From assembly GCF_017874715.1 (NCBI RefSeq), contig NZ_JAGGLR010000003.1, forward strand, positions 186,001-250,000: a DNA stretch of 64,000 nt. Reading direction: 5' to 3'. The notes under the pieces were generated by a model. The model had not been told where the DNA came from. It was given only the letters and a program-made list of their open reading frames with translations, and did no database searches. The stretch comes from Streptomyces iranensis. Its GTDB lineage: Bacteria; Actinomycetota; Actinomycetes; Streptomycetales; Streptomycetaceae. Below, piece after piece: positions 52,876 to 61,851 of this stretch (position 1 is the stretch's first letter; every line of letters starts with the position of its first letter). The translations under genes and the position numbers were made by a program.

Positions 52876-53604
52876 TCAGGTGGCGTCGTGGAAGACCAGC
52901 CCCAGCGCGTGGCGCCGCCCGGACCGCACCGTGCTGACCCCGTGCCGCATGACCCCGGCCGACCAGCCGCGCTTGGTGGCCACAGGGCGGTCACGGGTGG
53001 TGAAGATCAGGCCGTGGCCCTGCCTGAGGACGGTCGTGGTGCCCCGGGACTGGGCCCGGGGCCGCTGCTCGACCAGCAGGAACTCCCCGCCCGTGTAGTC
53101 CGTGCCGTACGCGTCCAGCCCGATCACCACCTGGAGCGGGAAGAGCATGTCGCCGAACACATCCCGGTGCAGGGCGTTCCAGTCGCCGGGTCCGTAGCGC
53201 AGCAGGATCTGCGCGGAGCGGCCCTGTCCGGCCTCATGGCACATGGCCAGCCACTTCTCGAGGCTGTCCGGCCAGGGCGCCGGGCGGCCGAGCCGCTCCG
53301 CCCAGTCACGGGCGATGGTCAGCAGCCGCGGATAGAGCGCGGCGCGCAGCTCGGCGACCGGTTCGGGCAGGTCATGGGTGAAGTAGCGGTACTGGCCGGA
53401 GCCGAAGCGGTGGCGGGCCATGTCGATCGTGCTCCGGAACTGCTCGTCCCGCTCATAGAGCCCGGCGACGCGGGCGCACTGCGCGGGGGTCAGCAGCCGT
53501 GGTGTGAGCGCGCACCCGTAGGTGTCCAGCTCCTCGGCCAGCTGTGTCCAGTCGGCCGCGGCCACGCGCTGGTGGAGGCGTGCGGCGTCGGTCGTGGTGC
53601 TCAT
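52876..53604 (-). CDS. 2OG-Fe(II) oxygenase of the alkylation-repair operon
   Basis: The protein is 242 residues from an ATG at 53604. It has the prolyl-hydroxylase-like double-stranded beta-helix: LHRDVFGDMLFPLQ (His-x-Asp), YTGGEFLLVEQRP, then RHGVSTVRSGRRHALGLVFHD (second His and the 2OG-binding Arg). It lies between ogt-like and alkB-like genes, all in the same direction with short gaps, so it probably belongs to the alkylation response, although its substrate (nucleic acid or protein) is not known. Confidence 0.85.
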   Translation of the reverse strand: MSTTTDAARLHQRVAAADWTQLAEELDTYGCALTPRLLTPAQCARVAGLYERDEQFRSTIDMARHRFGSGQYRYFTHDLPEPVAELRAALYPRLLTIARDWAERLGRPAPWPDSLEKWLAMCHEAGQGRSAQILLRYGPGDWNALHRDVFGDMLFPLQVVIGLDAYGTDYTGGEFLLVEQRPRAQSRGTTTVLRQGHGLIFTTRDRPVATKRGWSAGVMRHGVSTVRSGRRHALGLVFHDAT

Positions 53605-53695
53605 CGGTGTGCTCCGGGTTCTCCGGGATCCGGGAAGGGTGCGGTAACAGCCCCGGCGGTGGGTACGGGGCCCGGCGGTGGTGCGAGGCCCGCGC

Positions 53696-54202
53696 TCAGG
53701 CCGTCTGCACGGCGCCTTCGTGGACGAGGAGCCGCTCCTTGCGCTCCAGCCCGCCCGCATAACCGGTCAGTGCGCCAGTGGCGCCGATGACACGGTGGCA
53801 GGGCCGGACGACCAGCAGCGGATTGCGGCCGATCGCGGTGCCCACGGAGCGGACCGCGGTGCGCGGGGCGCCGATCTGGCGGGCGATGTCGCCGTAGCTG
53901 ACCGTGGTGCCGTACGGGATGGACTCCAGCGCCTTCCAGACCCTGCGCTGGAACTCCGTACCGCCCTCGACGCACTCGATGTCGAAACGGGTGAGCTCGC
54001 CGTCGAAGTAGGAGCGCAGCTGGGAGACGATCTCGGTGAACGCGTCGGCGTCCTCGCTCCAGCCGTCCTGGACGACGGCTCCGCCCTTCTGTCCGGGCAC
54101 GGACAGGGAAACGAGTGCGGTACCGCCCGTCGCGGTGGCGGACATCTCGCCCACCAGCAGCAGTTCGCCGAGCGGGCTGTCGATCGTCGTGTGGACCGTC
54201 AT
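53696..54202 (-). CDS. ogt: Methylated-DNA-protein-cysteine methyltransferase
   Basis: The protein is 168 residues from an ATG at 54202. The active-site motif is RPCHRVIG with the alkyl-accepting Cys135, followed by the GALTGYAGGLERKERLL substrate loop. The DNA-binding winged helix includes FQRRVWKALESIPYGTTVSYGDIARQIG. It transfers O6-methyl groups from guanine to itself in a suicide reaction. First gene of the operon with the 2OG oxygenase (91 bp gap) and alkB. Confidence 0.94.
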   Translation of the reverse strand: MTVHTTIDSPLGELLLVGEMSATATGGTALVSLSVPGQKGGAVVQDGWSEDADAFTEIVSQLRSYFDGELTRFDIECVEGGTEFQRRVWKALESIPYGTTVSYGDIARQIGAPRTAVRSVGTAIGRNPLLVVRPCHRVIGATGALTGYAGGLERKERLLVHEGAVQTA

Positions 54203-54363
54203 GGCTGTGGTCCCTCTCTTCTTCTCGCCGTTCTGTCTTGCGCTGCTCCCAGCATGCGTCTTTCGGACACGGAAAGCTGGCGGGATTCGGACATGGCGTT
54301 TCGGGTGCCCGGCGCCCCATGTCCGGCGACTGATGCCCGAATCCGGCGCCCCGCGCAGTCGCG

Positions 54364-55020
54364 TCAGCGGATGCCGACGCGCCCGTTCGAGAAGTGGCCG
54401 AGCGCCTGGTTGACGTCGCCGAGGGGCTCGCGGAGGGCGTAGATGGCGAAACCCAGTCGCGTTCGGCCCTTCCAGGTGCGGCGCATGCGCATGCGGGCCT
54501 CGGGCTGGTCCAGGCCGCTGACTCCGGGGGTGGTGGCGGACACGCCGGGGATGAGGTCGACCCGGACCGAGCTGAGGCCCTGGCCCGTGATCCGCACCTG
54601 GGCGATCGCGGACCAGGGGAGGACGACGGGGTCGGGGGCGGCGTCGATGGTGCAGCGCAGGCCGTCGGGGGAGAGGTGCATCGCCACGGGGGATACGTCC
54701 TTCACCGCCCAGGTCCGCTTCAGGCGCCGTAGGGCGGTGAACCGGCGCCTGGCGTCGTAGAGGAAGAACACCGCCGGCCAGGCGAACACCAGCACCCAGA
54801 GCTGGGAGGTGCTGGGACCGAGGGTGACGAGGAGGAGGACCATGGCCGCGACGATGACGGCGGCACCTCCCACCCCGGCCCACGCGGCCACCGGCAGGGT
54901 GCGCAGCAGGGAGGCCCGCACGCGGGACACCGCCTCGGGGTCGGACGTCACGACGTACTCCTGGCGGCCCTGTCCCTCGTACATGATCACAGTCTCGATC
55001 ACCGGGGTGGGGAAAGCCAA
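54364..55020 (-). CDS. Membrane-anchored protein with PH-like domain, unknown function
   Basis: The protein is 218 residues. Two adjacent hydrophobic helices at about residues 43-67 and 72-86 are followed by a soluble C-terminal half rich in strands (VAMHLSPDGLRCTID, VVLPWSAIAQVRITG) in the manner of bacterial PH-like (YcxB/DUF2244-like) domains. This is assignment by pattern, not a firm family. It stands alone between the repair operon and the sensor gene. No regulatory signal is evident. Confidence 0.65.
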   Translation of the reverse strand: MAFPTPVIETVIMYEGQGRQEYVVTSDPEAVSRVRASLLRTLPVAAWAGVGGAAVIVAAMVLLLVTLGPSTSQLWVLVFAWPAVFFLYDARRRFTALRRLKRTWAVKDVSPVAMHLSPDGLRCTIDAAPDPVVLPWSAIAQVRITGQGLSSVRVDLIPGVSATTPGVSGLDQPEARMRMRRTWKGRTRLGFAIYALREPLGDVNQALGHFSNGRVGIR

Positions 55021-55104
55021 GCCCTTCCCCGTCGGTCGTCCGCCGGGATTGTCAACTCCTCTCCCTCTACGGGGAGTTGCCGGGACCTGCGGGGGCTGCC
55101 GTGT

Positions 55105-57813
55105 TCAGCGGCCGTCCAGGGGTGTCTCGGCCCAGATGACCTTGCCGTGCGCGGTGTAGCGGGTGCCCCAGCGCTGGGCGAACTGGGCGACGAGGAAAAG
55201 TCCGCGCCCGCCCTCGTCGGTGGTCGCGGCGCGGCGCATATGGGGTGCGGTGCTGCTGCCGTCGGAGACCTCGCAGATCAGGCTGCGGTCGCGCAGCAGT
55301 CGTATGCGCATGGGAGGGGCGCCGTACCGCAGGGCGTTGGTGATCAATTCGCTGATGATCAGCTCGGCGGTGCATACGCTGTCCTCCAGGCCCCACGCCC
55401 GTAGCCGGCGGGCACAGGCGGCGCGCAGCGGGGCGACCGCCGCCGGGTCGGACGGCACCTCCCACTCGGCCACGTTCCCCGGGGCGAGCAGGCGGGTGCG
55501 GGCCACCAGCAGGGCGACATCGTCGCTCGGGCGCGGTGGAAGGACGCTCTGGAACAGGCTCCGGCAGGTCTCGTCCGGGTCGAGGTCCGGCTCGTCCGTG
55601 AGGACGCGGCCCAGCAGGTCCAGGCCGGTGCCGGCGGTTCGGTCGTGGCCTTCGAGGAGACCGTTGGTGTAGAGCACCAGGCGGCTTGCGGCGGGCAGTG
55701 AGAGGCCGACCGCCTCGAAGGGCTCCCCGCCCAGGCCCAGGGGCGGGGAGACCGGCACCGCGGGGATGTCCACGGTGCCGTCGGGGTGGGCCAGGACGAG
55801 GCCCGGATCACCGGCTCGGGCCACGGTGCAATGGCCCGACACCGAGTCGTGGATCGCGTACAGGCAGCAGGCGCCCGTGATGCGGGTGCCGTGCGGGTCG
55901 GCGTCATGCTCCAGGTCGAGACGGGCGACCAGCTCGTCCATATGGGAGAGAAGCTCATCCGGGGGCACGTCCCGGGCCGAGAAGTTCTGCACCGCGGTGC
56001 GCAGCCGGCCCATCGTGGCCGCGGCGTGCAGACCCTGCCCGGCCACCTTCCCGACGACCAGTGCGACCCGGGCGCCGGGGAGGGGGATCACATCGAACCA
56101 GCTTCCGCCCGTCCCGCCCGGCGCGGGCAGATAGCGGGCCGCCACCTGTACGGCATCCTGATCGGGCAGACCGCCGGGAAGGAGGGTGCGCTGGAGGGCG
56201 GTGACCATGGCGTGTTCGCGGGCGTAGCGGCGGGCGTTGTCGACACATACGGCGGTGCGCACGGCGAGCTCCCCGGCGACCGCCAGATCCGTTTCGTCGA
56301 ACGGCGCACGGTGCCGGGCCCGCCAGAAGGTGGCCAGCCCCAGAGTGACACCGCGGAACCGCAGCGGGACGGTGATCAGCGAGTGGATCCCGTGGTCGAG
56401 GAGGCGCCGGGCCTCCCCGGCCGGCCACTCGCCGGTACCCGCCGGATCGGCTTGGAGGAGGACGGGGGCTCCGGTCGGATCGGCCTGGAGGAGAACGGCG
56501 GCTCCGGTCCGTACGGCCCGGCTCTGCGGTGTGGAGGGGGCGTAGACGACCCGCTCTCCCACGCGGAAGAGGGGGGCTTCGGCGGGTGCCCCGCCGACGG
56601 CGGTCCGGTGCGGTGCCAGGGGTTCGTACGGCGGCTCGGGCTCCTCGCCGCGCAGTACGGGGTCCAGGAACTCGACGGCGACGATGTCGGCGAACCGGGG
56701 GACGGCCACGTCCACCAGCTTCTCGGCGATACCCGTCAGTTCCAGGGTGGAACTGATCCGCACACCGGCGTCGGACAGCAGCTTCAGCCGCTCGCTCGTC
56801 TCCACCGCCCGGTCGGAGAGCACCCGCAGCGCGGTGGTGTCCCGCAGCGTCACCACGCTTCCGGCGGGGGCGCCCGCACGGCCCGTGGACCGCAGGTTGA
56901 CCGACAGTAGCCGCTCCCCGCAGGGATGCACCTCGTCCGTGACGCACCGTCCCGACGTCAGCAGCTCCGTCAGGTGGGGTTCGAGGCCGAGCGCGCCGAC
57001 GTGGCGCCCCTCCGCGTCCGGAACCAGCCGGAGCAGCTCCCGGGCCTCGTCGTTGACGAGCAGCAGGCGCTTGTCCGCCGTCAGGACCAGCACCCCTTCG
57101 CGGACCGAGTGCAACACCGCGTCATGGTGTTCGTACATCCGCGTCATCTGCGCGGTGCCCAGGCCATGGGTCTGTCGCCGCACCCGCCTGTTCAGCAGCG
57201 CCGCCCCGCCCGTGGCCAGGGCCAGCGCCCCGGCGGCGCTGCCGAGCAGCATCGGCAGCCGGCGGTTCACCGTGCTGTGCACGCTCTGGATCTTGACCCC
57301 GACCGACACTCCGCCGAGGAAGGTGCCATCGGCCCCGGTGACGGGGACCGCCGAGACGACGGACGGGCCCTGGCTGGCCCGGAAGGTCTGCGAGATCGCC
57401 TTTCCGCGCAGTTCCTCCCGGACCAGCCCGGCGGGCCCGACGATCCGCTTGCCGATCAAGGGCCGGTCGGGGTGGGTGAGGCGGATGCCACGAGTGTCGA
57501 AGACGACGACGCTGTCGACGCCGGAGCCCTTCCGTGCCGCCTCCGCATGCGACTCCAGTGCCGATGCCGATTCGTCGCCGCTCATGGCCCTGGCCGTGCC
57601 GGGAGCATGCGCGAAGGTCTCGGCGACCGCGAGCGATCGCCGACGGGCGTCGACCGTGCCGTGAACCCGGGCATCCGCGGCGACGGCCGCCACCGCGGCG
57701 GCCACCAGAACCAGGATCAGCAGAAGCTGCAGGATGAACGCCTGCCCGGCGACGCTGCGCAGATGCGGCAGGGGCCCCAGCCGCCTCCGGGCCGGACGAG
57801 CATGTCTGCTCAT
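55105..57813 (-). CDS. SpoIIE-type multidomain sensor with degenerate phosphatase domain and HATPase
   Basis: The protein is 902 residues. TM helices are at about 25-47 and 188-207 around an extracytoplasmic sensor. A PAS domain (about 228-335), a GAF domain (about 345-530), a SpoIIE/PP2C domain (about 545-770) and a C-terminal HATPase (about 780-900; ELITNALRYG, EGGRGLFLVAQFAQRWG) follow. The phosphatase metal ligands are altered: GGD is GGS (Ser571), VGD is VGK (Lys589) and YTDG is YTNG (Asn717); only the DD at 764-765 remains. The phosphatase is probably inactive. The HATPase resembles RsbW-type anti-sigma kinases, so a partner-switching role in stress or development signalling remains possible. 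Confidence 0.88.
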   Translation of the reverse strand: MSRHARPARRRLGPLPHLRSVAGQAFILQLLLILVLVAAAVAAVAADARVHGTVDARRRSLAVAETFAHAPGTARAMSGDESASALESHAEAARKGSGVDSVVVFDTRGIRLTHPDRPLIGKRIVGPAGLVREELRGKAISQTFRASQGPSVVSAVPVTGADGTFLGGVSVGVKIQSVHSTVNRRLPMLLGSAAGALALATGGAALLNRRVRRQTHGLGTAQMTRMYEHHDAVLHSVREGVLVLTADKRLLLVNDEARELLRLVPDAEGRHVGALGLEPHLTELLTSGRCVTDEVHPCGERLLSVNLRSTGRAGAPAGSVVTLRDTTALRVLSDRAVETSERLKLLSDAGVRISSTLELTGIAEKLVDVAVPRFADIVAVEFLDPVLRGEEPEPPYEPLAPHRTAVGGAPAEAPLFRVGERVVYAPSTPQSRAVRTGAAVLLQADPTGAPVLLQADPAGTGEWPAGEARRLLDHGIHSLITVPLRFRGVTLGLATFWRARHRAPFDETDLAVAGELAVRTAVCVDNARRYAREHAMVTALQRTLLPGGLPDQDAVQVAARYLPAPGGTGGSWFDVIPLPGARVALVVGKVAGQGLHAAATMGRLRTAVQNFSARDVPPDELLSHMDELVARLDLEHDADPHGTRITGACCLYAIHDSVSGHCTVARAGDPGLVLAHPDGTVDIPAVPVSPPLGLGGEPFEAVGLSLPAASRLVLYTNGLLEGHDRTAGTGLDLLGRVLTDEPDLDPDETCRSLFQSVLPPRPSDDVALLVARTRLLAPGNVAEWEVPSDPAAVAPLRAACARRLRAWGLEDSVCTAELIISELITNALRYGAPPMRIRLLRDRSLICEVSDGSSTAPHMRRAATTDEGGRGLFLVAQFAQRWGTRYTAHGKVIWAETPLDGR

Positions 57814-57867
57814 ATCGGCATTTATAACATCCTCGTCGTCGTAGTCGGCGGGGAGTCCGCGGCATCG

Positions 57868-57894
57868 CTTGATCGATCAGTGTTTCTGATCAAG
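57868..57894. promoter_or_regulatory. Nested inverted repeat between divergent sensor and protease genes
   Basis: Outer arms CTTGATC / GATCAAG are perfect and enclose an inner perfect pair GATCAG / CTGATC around TGTTT. The stem is 54 bp from the sensor start and about 100 bp from the protease start. It may be an operator or a leader hairpin. Confidence 0.5.
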
Positions 57895-57994
57895 GGTGGT
57901 CCGCGATGGCGCGGGGAGGTGGGTTACGCGTCCGCCCGGCCACGGGCACAATGAGGCGGCTGGACCAACTACCGCCCCTTTCAAGGAGGTTCGG

Positions 57995-58957
57995 GTGAGA
58001 ACAGCACGCCGTACCAGAAGACGTGGCCGGTTCCGGTTGATCGCCGCGATGTCCGGTCTGTTCGTCACGGCGACTCTGGCGACAGTCGGCACGAGTGCGG
58101 CCGCTTCCTCCGCGTCCACCGCCACGTCCTCCGCGTCCATCGCACCGTCCCCGTCCCCGTCCCCGTCAACGTCCCCGTCCCCGTCCGCGTCAACGTCCGT
58201 GTCCGGTGCCGCCTCGGCCGTGGCGTCCCTGGATGTCCCGGGCACCGCCTGGACCGTGGACGAGCGCACCGGAACGCTGCGTGTCCTCGTCGGCTCCACG
58301 GTCCGGGGTGCCGACCTGGCCAGGATCGACCGCACGGCCGAGCGCTTCGGCGGCGCCGTCACCGTCGAGCGGGTCGACGGCCCGCTGCGGACCCTCCTCT
58401 CCGGCGGCGACGGGATCTACTCCTCCACGGGGGTCCGCTGCTCCGCCGGGGTCAATGTGCAGAGCGGCGCCACGTACTACTTCGTCACCGCCGGCCACTG
58501 CGCCGATGGCAACGCCACCTGGTACACCGGCTCCGGTACGACCACCCCGGTCGGCCCGACGACCGGGACCAGCTTCCCGGGCAACGACTACGGCGTCGTC
58601 CGGTACACCAACACGGCCGTTCCGCACCCCGGGACCGTGGGGACCGTCGACATCACCGGGACCGCCACCGCCCACGTCGGCCAGCAGGTCTGCCGCCGGG
58701 GCGCCACGACCGGTGTCCGGTGCGGTGTGGTCACCGCGCTCAACGCGACCGTCAACTACGGCGGCGGTGACATCGTCTACGGCCTGATCCAGACCAATAT
58801 CTGCGCCGAACCGGGCGACAGCGGTGGTCCGCTCTACGCGGGTGACAAGATCATCGGCATTCTCTCGGGCGGCTCCGGGGACTGCGTATCCGGAGGCACC
58901 ACCTACTACCAGCCGATCCAGGAGGTGCTGAGCGCCTACGGCCTCACCGTCTACTGA
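57995..58957 (+). CDS. Secreted streptogrisin-like serine protease (S1)
   Basis: The protein is 320 residues from a GTG at 57995 with AAGGAGG upstream. An Arg-rich signal ([20 protein letters not shown]) is followed by a low-complexity Ser/Pro/Ala linker of about 40 residues and a short propeptide. The mature catalytic domain has the triad His in TAGHCA, Asp in NDYGVV and Ser in GDSGGPL, with paired cysteines as in S. griseus proteases A/B. It is likely secreted and self-processed. It is divergent from the SpoIIE-type sensor. Confidence 0.93.
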   Translation: MRTARRTRRRGRFRLIAAMSGLFVTATLATVGTSAAASSASTATSSASIAPSPSPSPSTSPSPSASTSVSGAASAVASLDVPGTAWTVDERTGTLRVLVGSTVRGADLARIDRTAERFGGAVTVERVDGPLRTLLSGGDGIYSSTGVRCSAGVNVQSGATYYFVTAGHCADGNATWYTGSGTTTPVGPTTGTSFPGNDYGVVRYTNTAVPHPGTVGTVDITGTATAHVGQQVCRRGATTGVRCGVVTALNATVNYGGGDIVYGLIQTNICAEPGDSGGPLYAGDKIIGILSGGSGDCVSGGTTYYQPIQEVLSAYGLTVY

Positions 58958-58994
58958 CACCGCCCGGCGGTGGTGGGTGGCCGTGCGCCGCACC

Positions 58995-60041
58995 TCACAG
59001 GCCGTGGCGGCGGTCGCCCAACACCGCTTCGCAGACCCGCGATTCCACCTCCGCGGAGAACGCCACCTCGCCGTGGACCCGGGCCGCGGCGACCGCCTGT
59101 CGGGTCTCCTCGGCGATCAGATCCGCGTTGATATGGGCGGCCGCGGTCGCGCCCGCCGCCGCGGCGGCACCCACCTGGGCGGACAGATCGGTGACATTGC
59201 CCGCGACCCACACCCCGGGCACATCGGTGCGGCCGGTCGCGTCGGACGGGATGTGCTCACCGGCGCCACTCGGATGTTCCACCGGCCGCAGCCCGAGCGC
59301 CGCCAGGAAGCCGGTGTGCGCCACCATCCGGGGCGCGACGACCAGTGCCTCGCGCTCGACCACGTCGCCATCGCGCAGGCGCACCCCGACGAGGCGGTCC
59401 TCGACGATCTCCACGGACACCACCTCGCCGTTCACCACGCGGATGCCACGGGCGGCCAGCTGCTCCGCCTCCTCGCCGGTCGGCATCGGCAAGGTGTGGG
59501 CGAAGAAGGTGACATCCTCGCTCCACTGCCGGAAGAGCATCGCCTGGTGCACCGACAGCGGCCCGCTCCCCAGTACGCCGATGGCCTGGTCGCGGACCTC
59601 CCAGCCGTGGCAGTACGGACAGTGCACCACCTCCCGGCCCCACCGGGACCGCAGCCCGGGGACGTCCGGCAGCTCGTCGACCAGCCCGGTGGCCAGCAGC
59701 AGCCGGAGCGCGCGGACGCTCCGGCCGTCGGTCAGGGTCACCTGGAACCCGGACTCCTCCCGGGCCACGGCGCCCACCTCGCCGGACACCACCTGACCGC
59801 CGTAGCCGCGGACCTCGGTCCGGCCCCGCTCCACCAGCTCAGCCGGGGGGATCCCGTCCCGGGCCAGCAGTCCGTGCACCCCCGAGGCCGGGGCGTTGCG
59901 CGGGGAGCCCGCGTCGATCACCACCACCGAGCGCCGCGCCCGAGCCAGCATCAACGCCCCGCTCAGCCCCGCGGCGCCACCGCCGATCACCACCACGTCG
60001 TAGGCGTTCTTCAGCTCGTCGGTCACCTTGACCACCTCCAC
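58995..60041 (-). CDS. Thioredoxin-reductase-like NAD(P)/FAD flavoprotein
   Basis: The protein is 348 residues. FAD motif VVIGGGAAGLSGALMLARA is at about residue 16-35. The redox pair CPYCHG is near residue 143, the NAD(P) domain GVLGSGPLSVHQ, and the C-terminal FAD motif GVWVAGNVTD near 290. It has the TrxR fold but the motif CPYCHG and a longer C-terminus place it among the low-molecular-weight TrxR-like oxidoreductases such as those of secondary-metabolite clusters. It reduces disulfides in a redox partner; none is encoded beside it. Confidence 0.88.
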   Translation of the reverse strand: MEVVKVTDELKNAYDVVVIGGGAAGLSGALMLARARRSVVVIDAGSPRNAPASGVHGLLARDGIPPAELVERGRTEVRGYGGQVVSGEVGAVAREESGFQVTLTDGRSVRALRLLLATGLVDELPDVPGLRSRWGREVVHCPYCHGWEVRDQAIGVLGSGPLSVHQAMLFRQWSEDVTFFAHTLPMPTGEEAEQLAARGIRVVNGEVVSVEIVEDRLVGVRLRDGDVVEREALVVAPRMVAHTGFLAALGLRPVEHPSGAGEHIPSDATGRTDVPGVWVAGNVTDLSAQVGAAAAAGATAAAHINADLIAEETRQAVAAARVHGEVAFSAEVESRVCEAVLGDRRHGL

Positions 60042-60146
60042 GGCCCACCATGCGAGCCTGCCTGGTGGCGAGGCAAACCCTCTTGCCGGGATGGCAAACG
60101 GCAGCCGGTGGCGCAGACCTGTCGGCTCCGGTCGGCTCCGGTCGGT

Positions 60147-61634
60147 TCAGGCGGCGGATGCGGTGCCGCGTCGGCGGGCGATCTCGCCCATGACGATGTC
60201 GACGGCCAGGAAGGCGGCGAGCGGGATGCCGAGAAGGGGCAGGCAGTAGCCGATCACGGCGATGGCCGCGGCCAGGGGGAGGAGGACATACACCGGCACC
60301 CGCCGCCACGCGCCGCGCGGGATCGGGCGGCCGAACGCGGAGGCGCGGCCGCGCTGCCACCACATGCGGTAGCCCCAGACGATCAGGAGGATCAGCGCGA
60401 GCGCGAGAGCGGCCAGGGCGATCTGGTTGACGATGCCGAAGAGGTTTCCGGTGTGGAGGTCGATGCCCCAGCGGGTGAGCTTGGCGAGCACCGGGTAGTC
60501 GGCGAACCGCTGGACGTCGGTCACCTCACCCGTGGCCGGGTCGATGGCCACCGAGTCCTGCTTCTCGGGCCAGCTGCGCTGGATCTGGCTGACGACATAC
60601 GCACTGCCCGGCTCGGCGGGCGGGACGATCTCGACGGGGTTGTCCAGATCCTCGGCGCGGGCGGCCCGCAGGACGGAGTCCAGGCCCGCATCGGCAGTGT
60701 GCCCGGCCTTCTCGCCCGTACCGCCCATGTCCATCCCCGGCATCGAGCCGGAGCCCATGTGGTGTCCGGCGTGTTCGCCGCCGCCGACGGTGGCCGACAC
60801 GGTCGGGGTGGTCTGGCCGATGGCGGTGCGCAGGTCCTCCACGTTGGCCCCCGCGTAGGTGGACCAGGTCAGACCGGTGGCGGACAGGAACAGCAGCCCC
60901 AGCGCCACCCACAGCCCGACCGCGCCGTGGAAGGACATGGTGCGCTTGCGGCCGGTGGCGGCGCGGTCGGGCAGGGCGACCGCCCGTAGCGTGCGCTTCT
61001 TGCGGCGACGGCTGAGCCAGAGCACCACACCGCCGAGCGCGATGACCCACAGCCAGCTGGCCGCGAGTTCGCTGTAGAGACGGCCGGTCTGCCCGAGGTG
61101 CAGATCGCGGTGGAATTCGTCGATCCAGGTGCGCAGCGGAAGGGCTCCGGTGGAGCCGTACTGCTCCAGCGCCCCGCGCACCTTCCCGGTGTACGGGTCG
61201 ACGAAGACGGCCAGCGTGTGGTCGGGATCGACGCCCTTGACGCCGGAGAGCAGCACCCGGGTGGTGGCGCCGTCCTCGGGGGAGGGGCGTATGGCGCTGA
61301 TCTCACCCTCCGGGTGGGCCTTGCGCGCGGCTGCCACCTGCTGGGAGATGGGCAGTTCGCGGTCGCCTGCGGGAACGCTCAGCTCATGTCCGTAGACCAG
61401 CTTCTCGGCCTGGAACGATCCGGCGTACAGCAGTCCGGTCACGGCCGCGACCAGCAGGAACGGCGCGACCAGAACGCCCGCGTAGAAGTGCAGCCGCAGC
61501 ACCAGCGGCCGCAGGGCGACCCGGACGGACCCACTCGGCCCGGCGTCGCCGGGTCCGGTGGGGGAGCGTTGCTTCTTGTCGGTGGCATCGTCCGGGGAGT
61601 CGCCCGTGGCCGGGGCGAGGGGTTCAGCGGACAT
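60147..61634 (-). CDS. PepSY-associated membrane protein with Met/His-rich loop
   Basis: The protein is 495 residues from an ATG at 61634. Four or more hydrophobic helices match the PepSY_TM family (HFYAGVLVAPFLLVAAVTGLLYAG; SWLWVIALGGVVLWLS; HGAVGLWVALGLLFLSATGLTWSTY), with PepSY-like segments (RTWIDEFHRDLHLGQTGRLYSE and VAIDPATGEVTDV). A loop at about residues 290-320 is rich in Met, His and Gly (EHAGHHMGSGSMPGMDMGG), as in copper-binding proteins. PepSY_TM proteins often act in metal uptake or reduction. It is divergent from another Met/His-rich membrane protein. Confidence 0.85.
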   Translation of the reverse strand: MSAEPLAPATGDSPDDATDKKQRSPTGPGDAGPSGSVRVALRPLVLRLHFYAGVLVAPFLLVAAVTGLLYAGSFQAEKLVYGHELSVPAGDRELPISQQVAAARKAHPEGEISAIRPSPEDGATTRVLLSGVKGVDPDHTLAVFVDPYTGKVRGALEQYGSTGALPLRTWIDEFHRDLHLGQTGRLYSELAASWLWVIALGGVVLWLSRRRKKRTLRAVALPDRAATGRKRTMSFHGAVGLWVALGLLFLSATGLTWSTYAGANVEDLRTAIGQTTPTVSATVGGGEHAGHHMGSGSMPGMDMGGTGEKAGHTADAGLDSVLRAARAEDLDNPVEIVPPAEPGSAYVVSQIQRSWPEKQDSVAIDPATGEVTDVQRFADYPVLAKLTRWGIDLHTGNLFGIVNQIALAALALALILLIVWGYRMWWQRGRASAFGRPIPRGAWRRVPVYVLLPLAAAIAVIGYCLPLLGIPLAAFLAVDIVMGEIARRRGTASAA

Positions 61635-61734
61635 GGACGACTCCTGGTTCGGGGGCAACGGCGGGAGGCGGACGCATTGCTGGCGGTGCCGGTTGAGTCG
61701 TCGGATGAACACGTAACTGAGTTCCGAGCATCTT

Positions 61735-61752
61735 CTGTGAGCTGGCTCACAG
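61735..61752. promoter_or_regulatory. Inverted repeat between the two Met/His-rich membrane genes
   Basis: A perfect inverted repeat CTGTGAG / CTCACAG has a 4-bp loop CTGG. It lies in the divergent gap, about 100 bp from each start, and is a candidate shared operator. Confidence 0.5.
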
Positions 61753-61851
61753 GGGTCGGGCGGGGGCGATTCACGGGCCACGCTTGTCATCCGCGTGATG
61801 AAGATTGAGCCACCGTCACGCTCACCGGCCACGGCTGGCACCATGGCTGCC

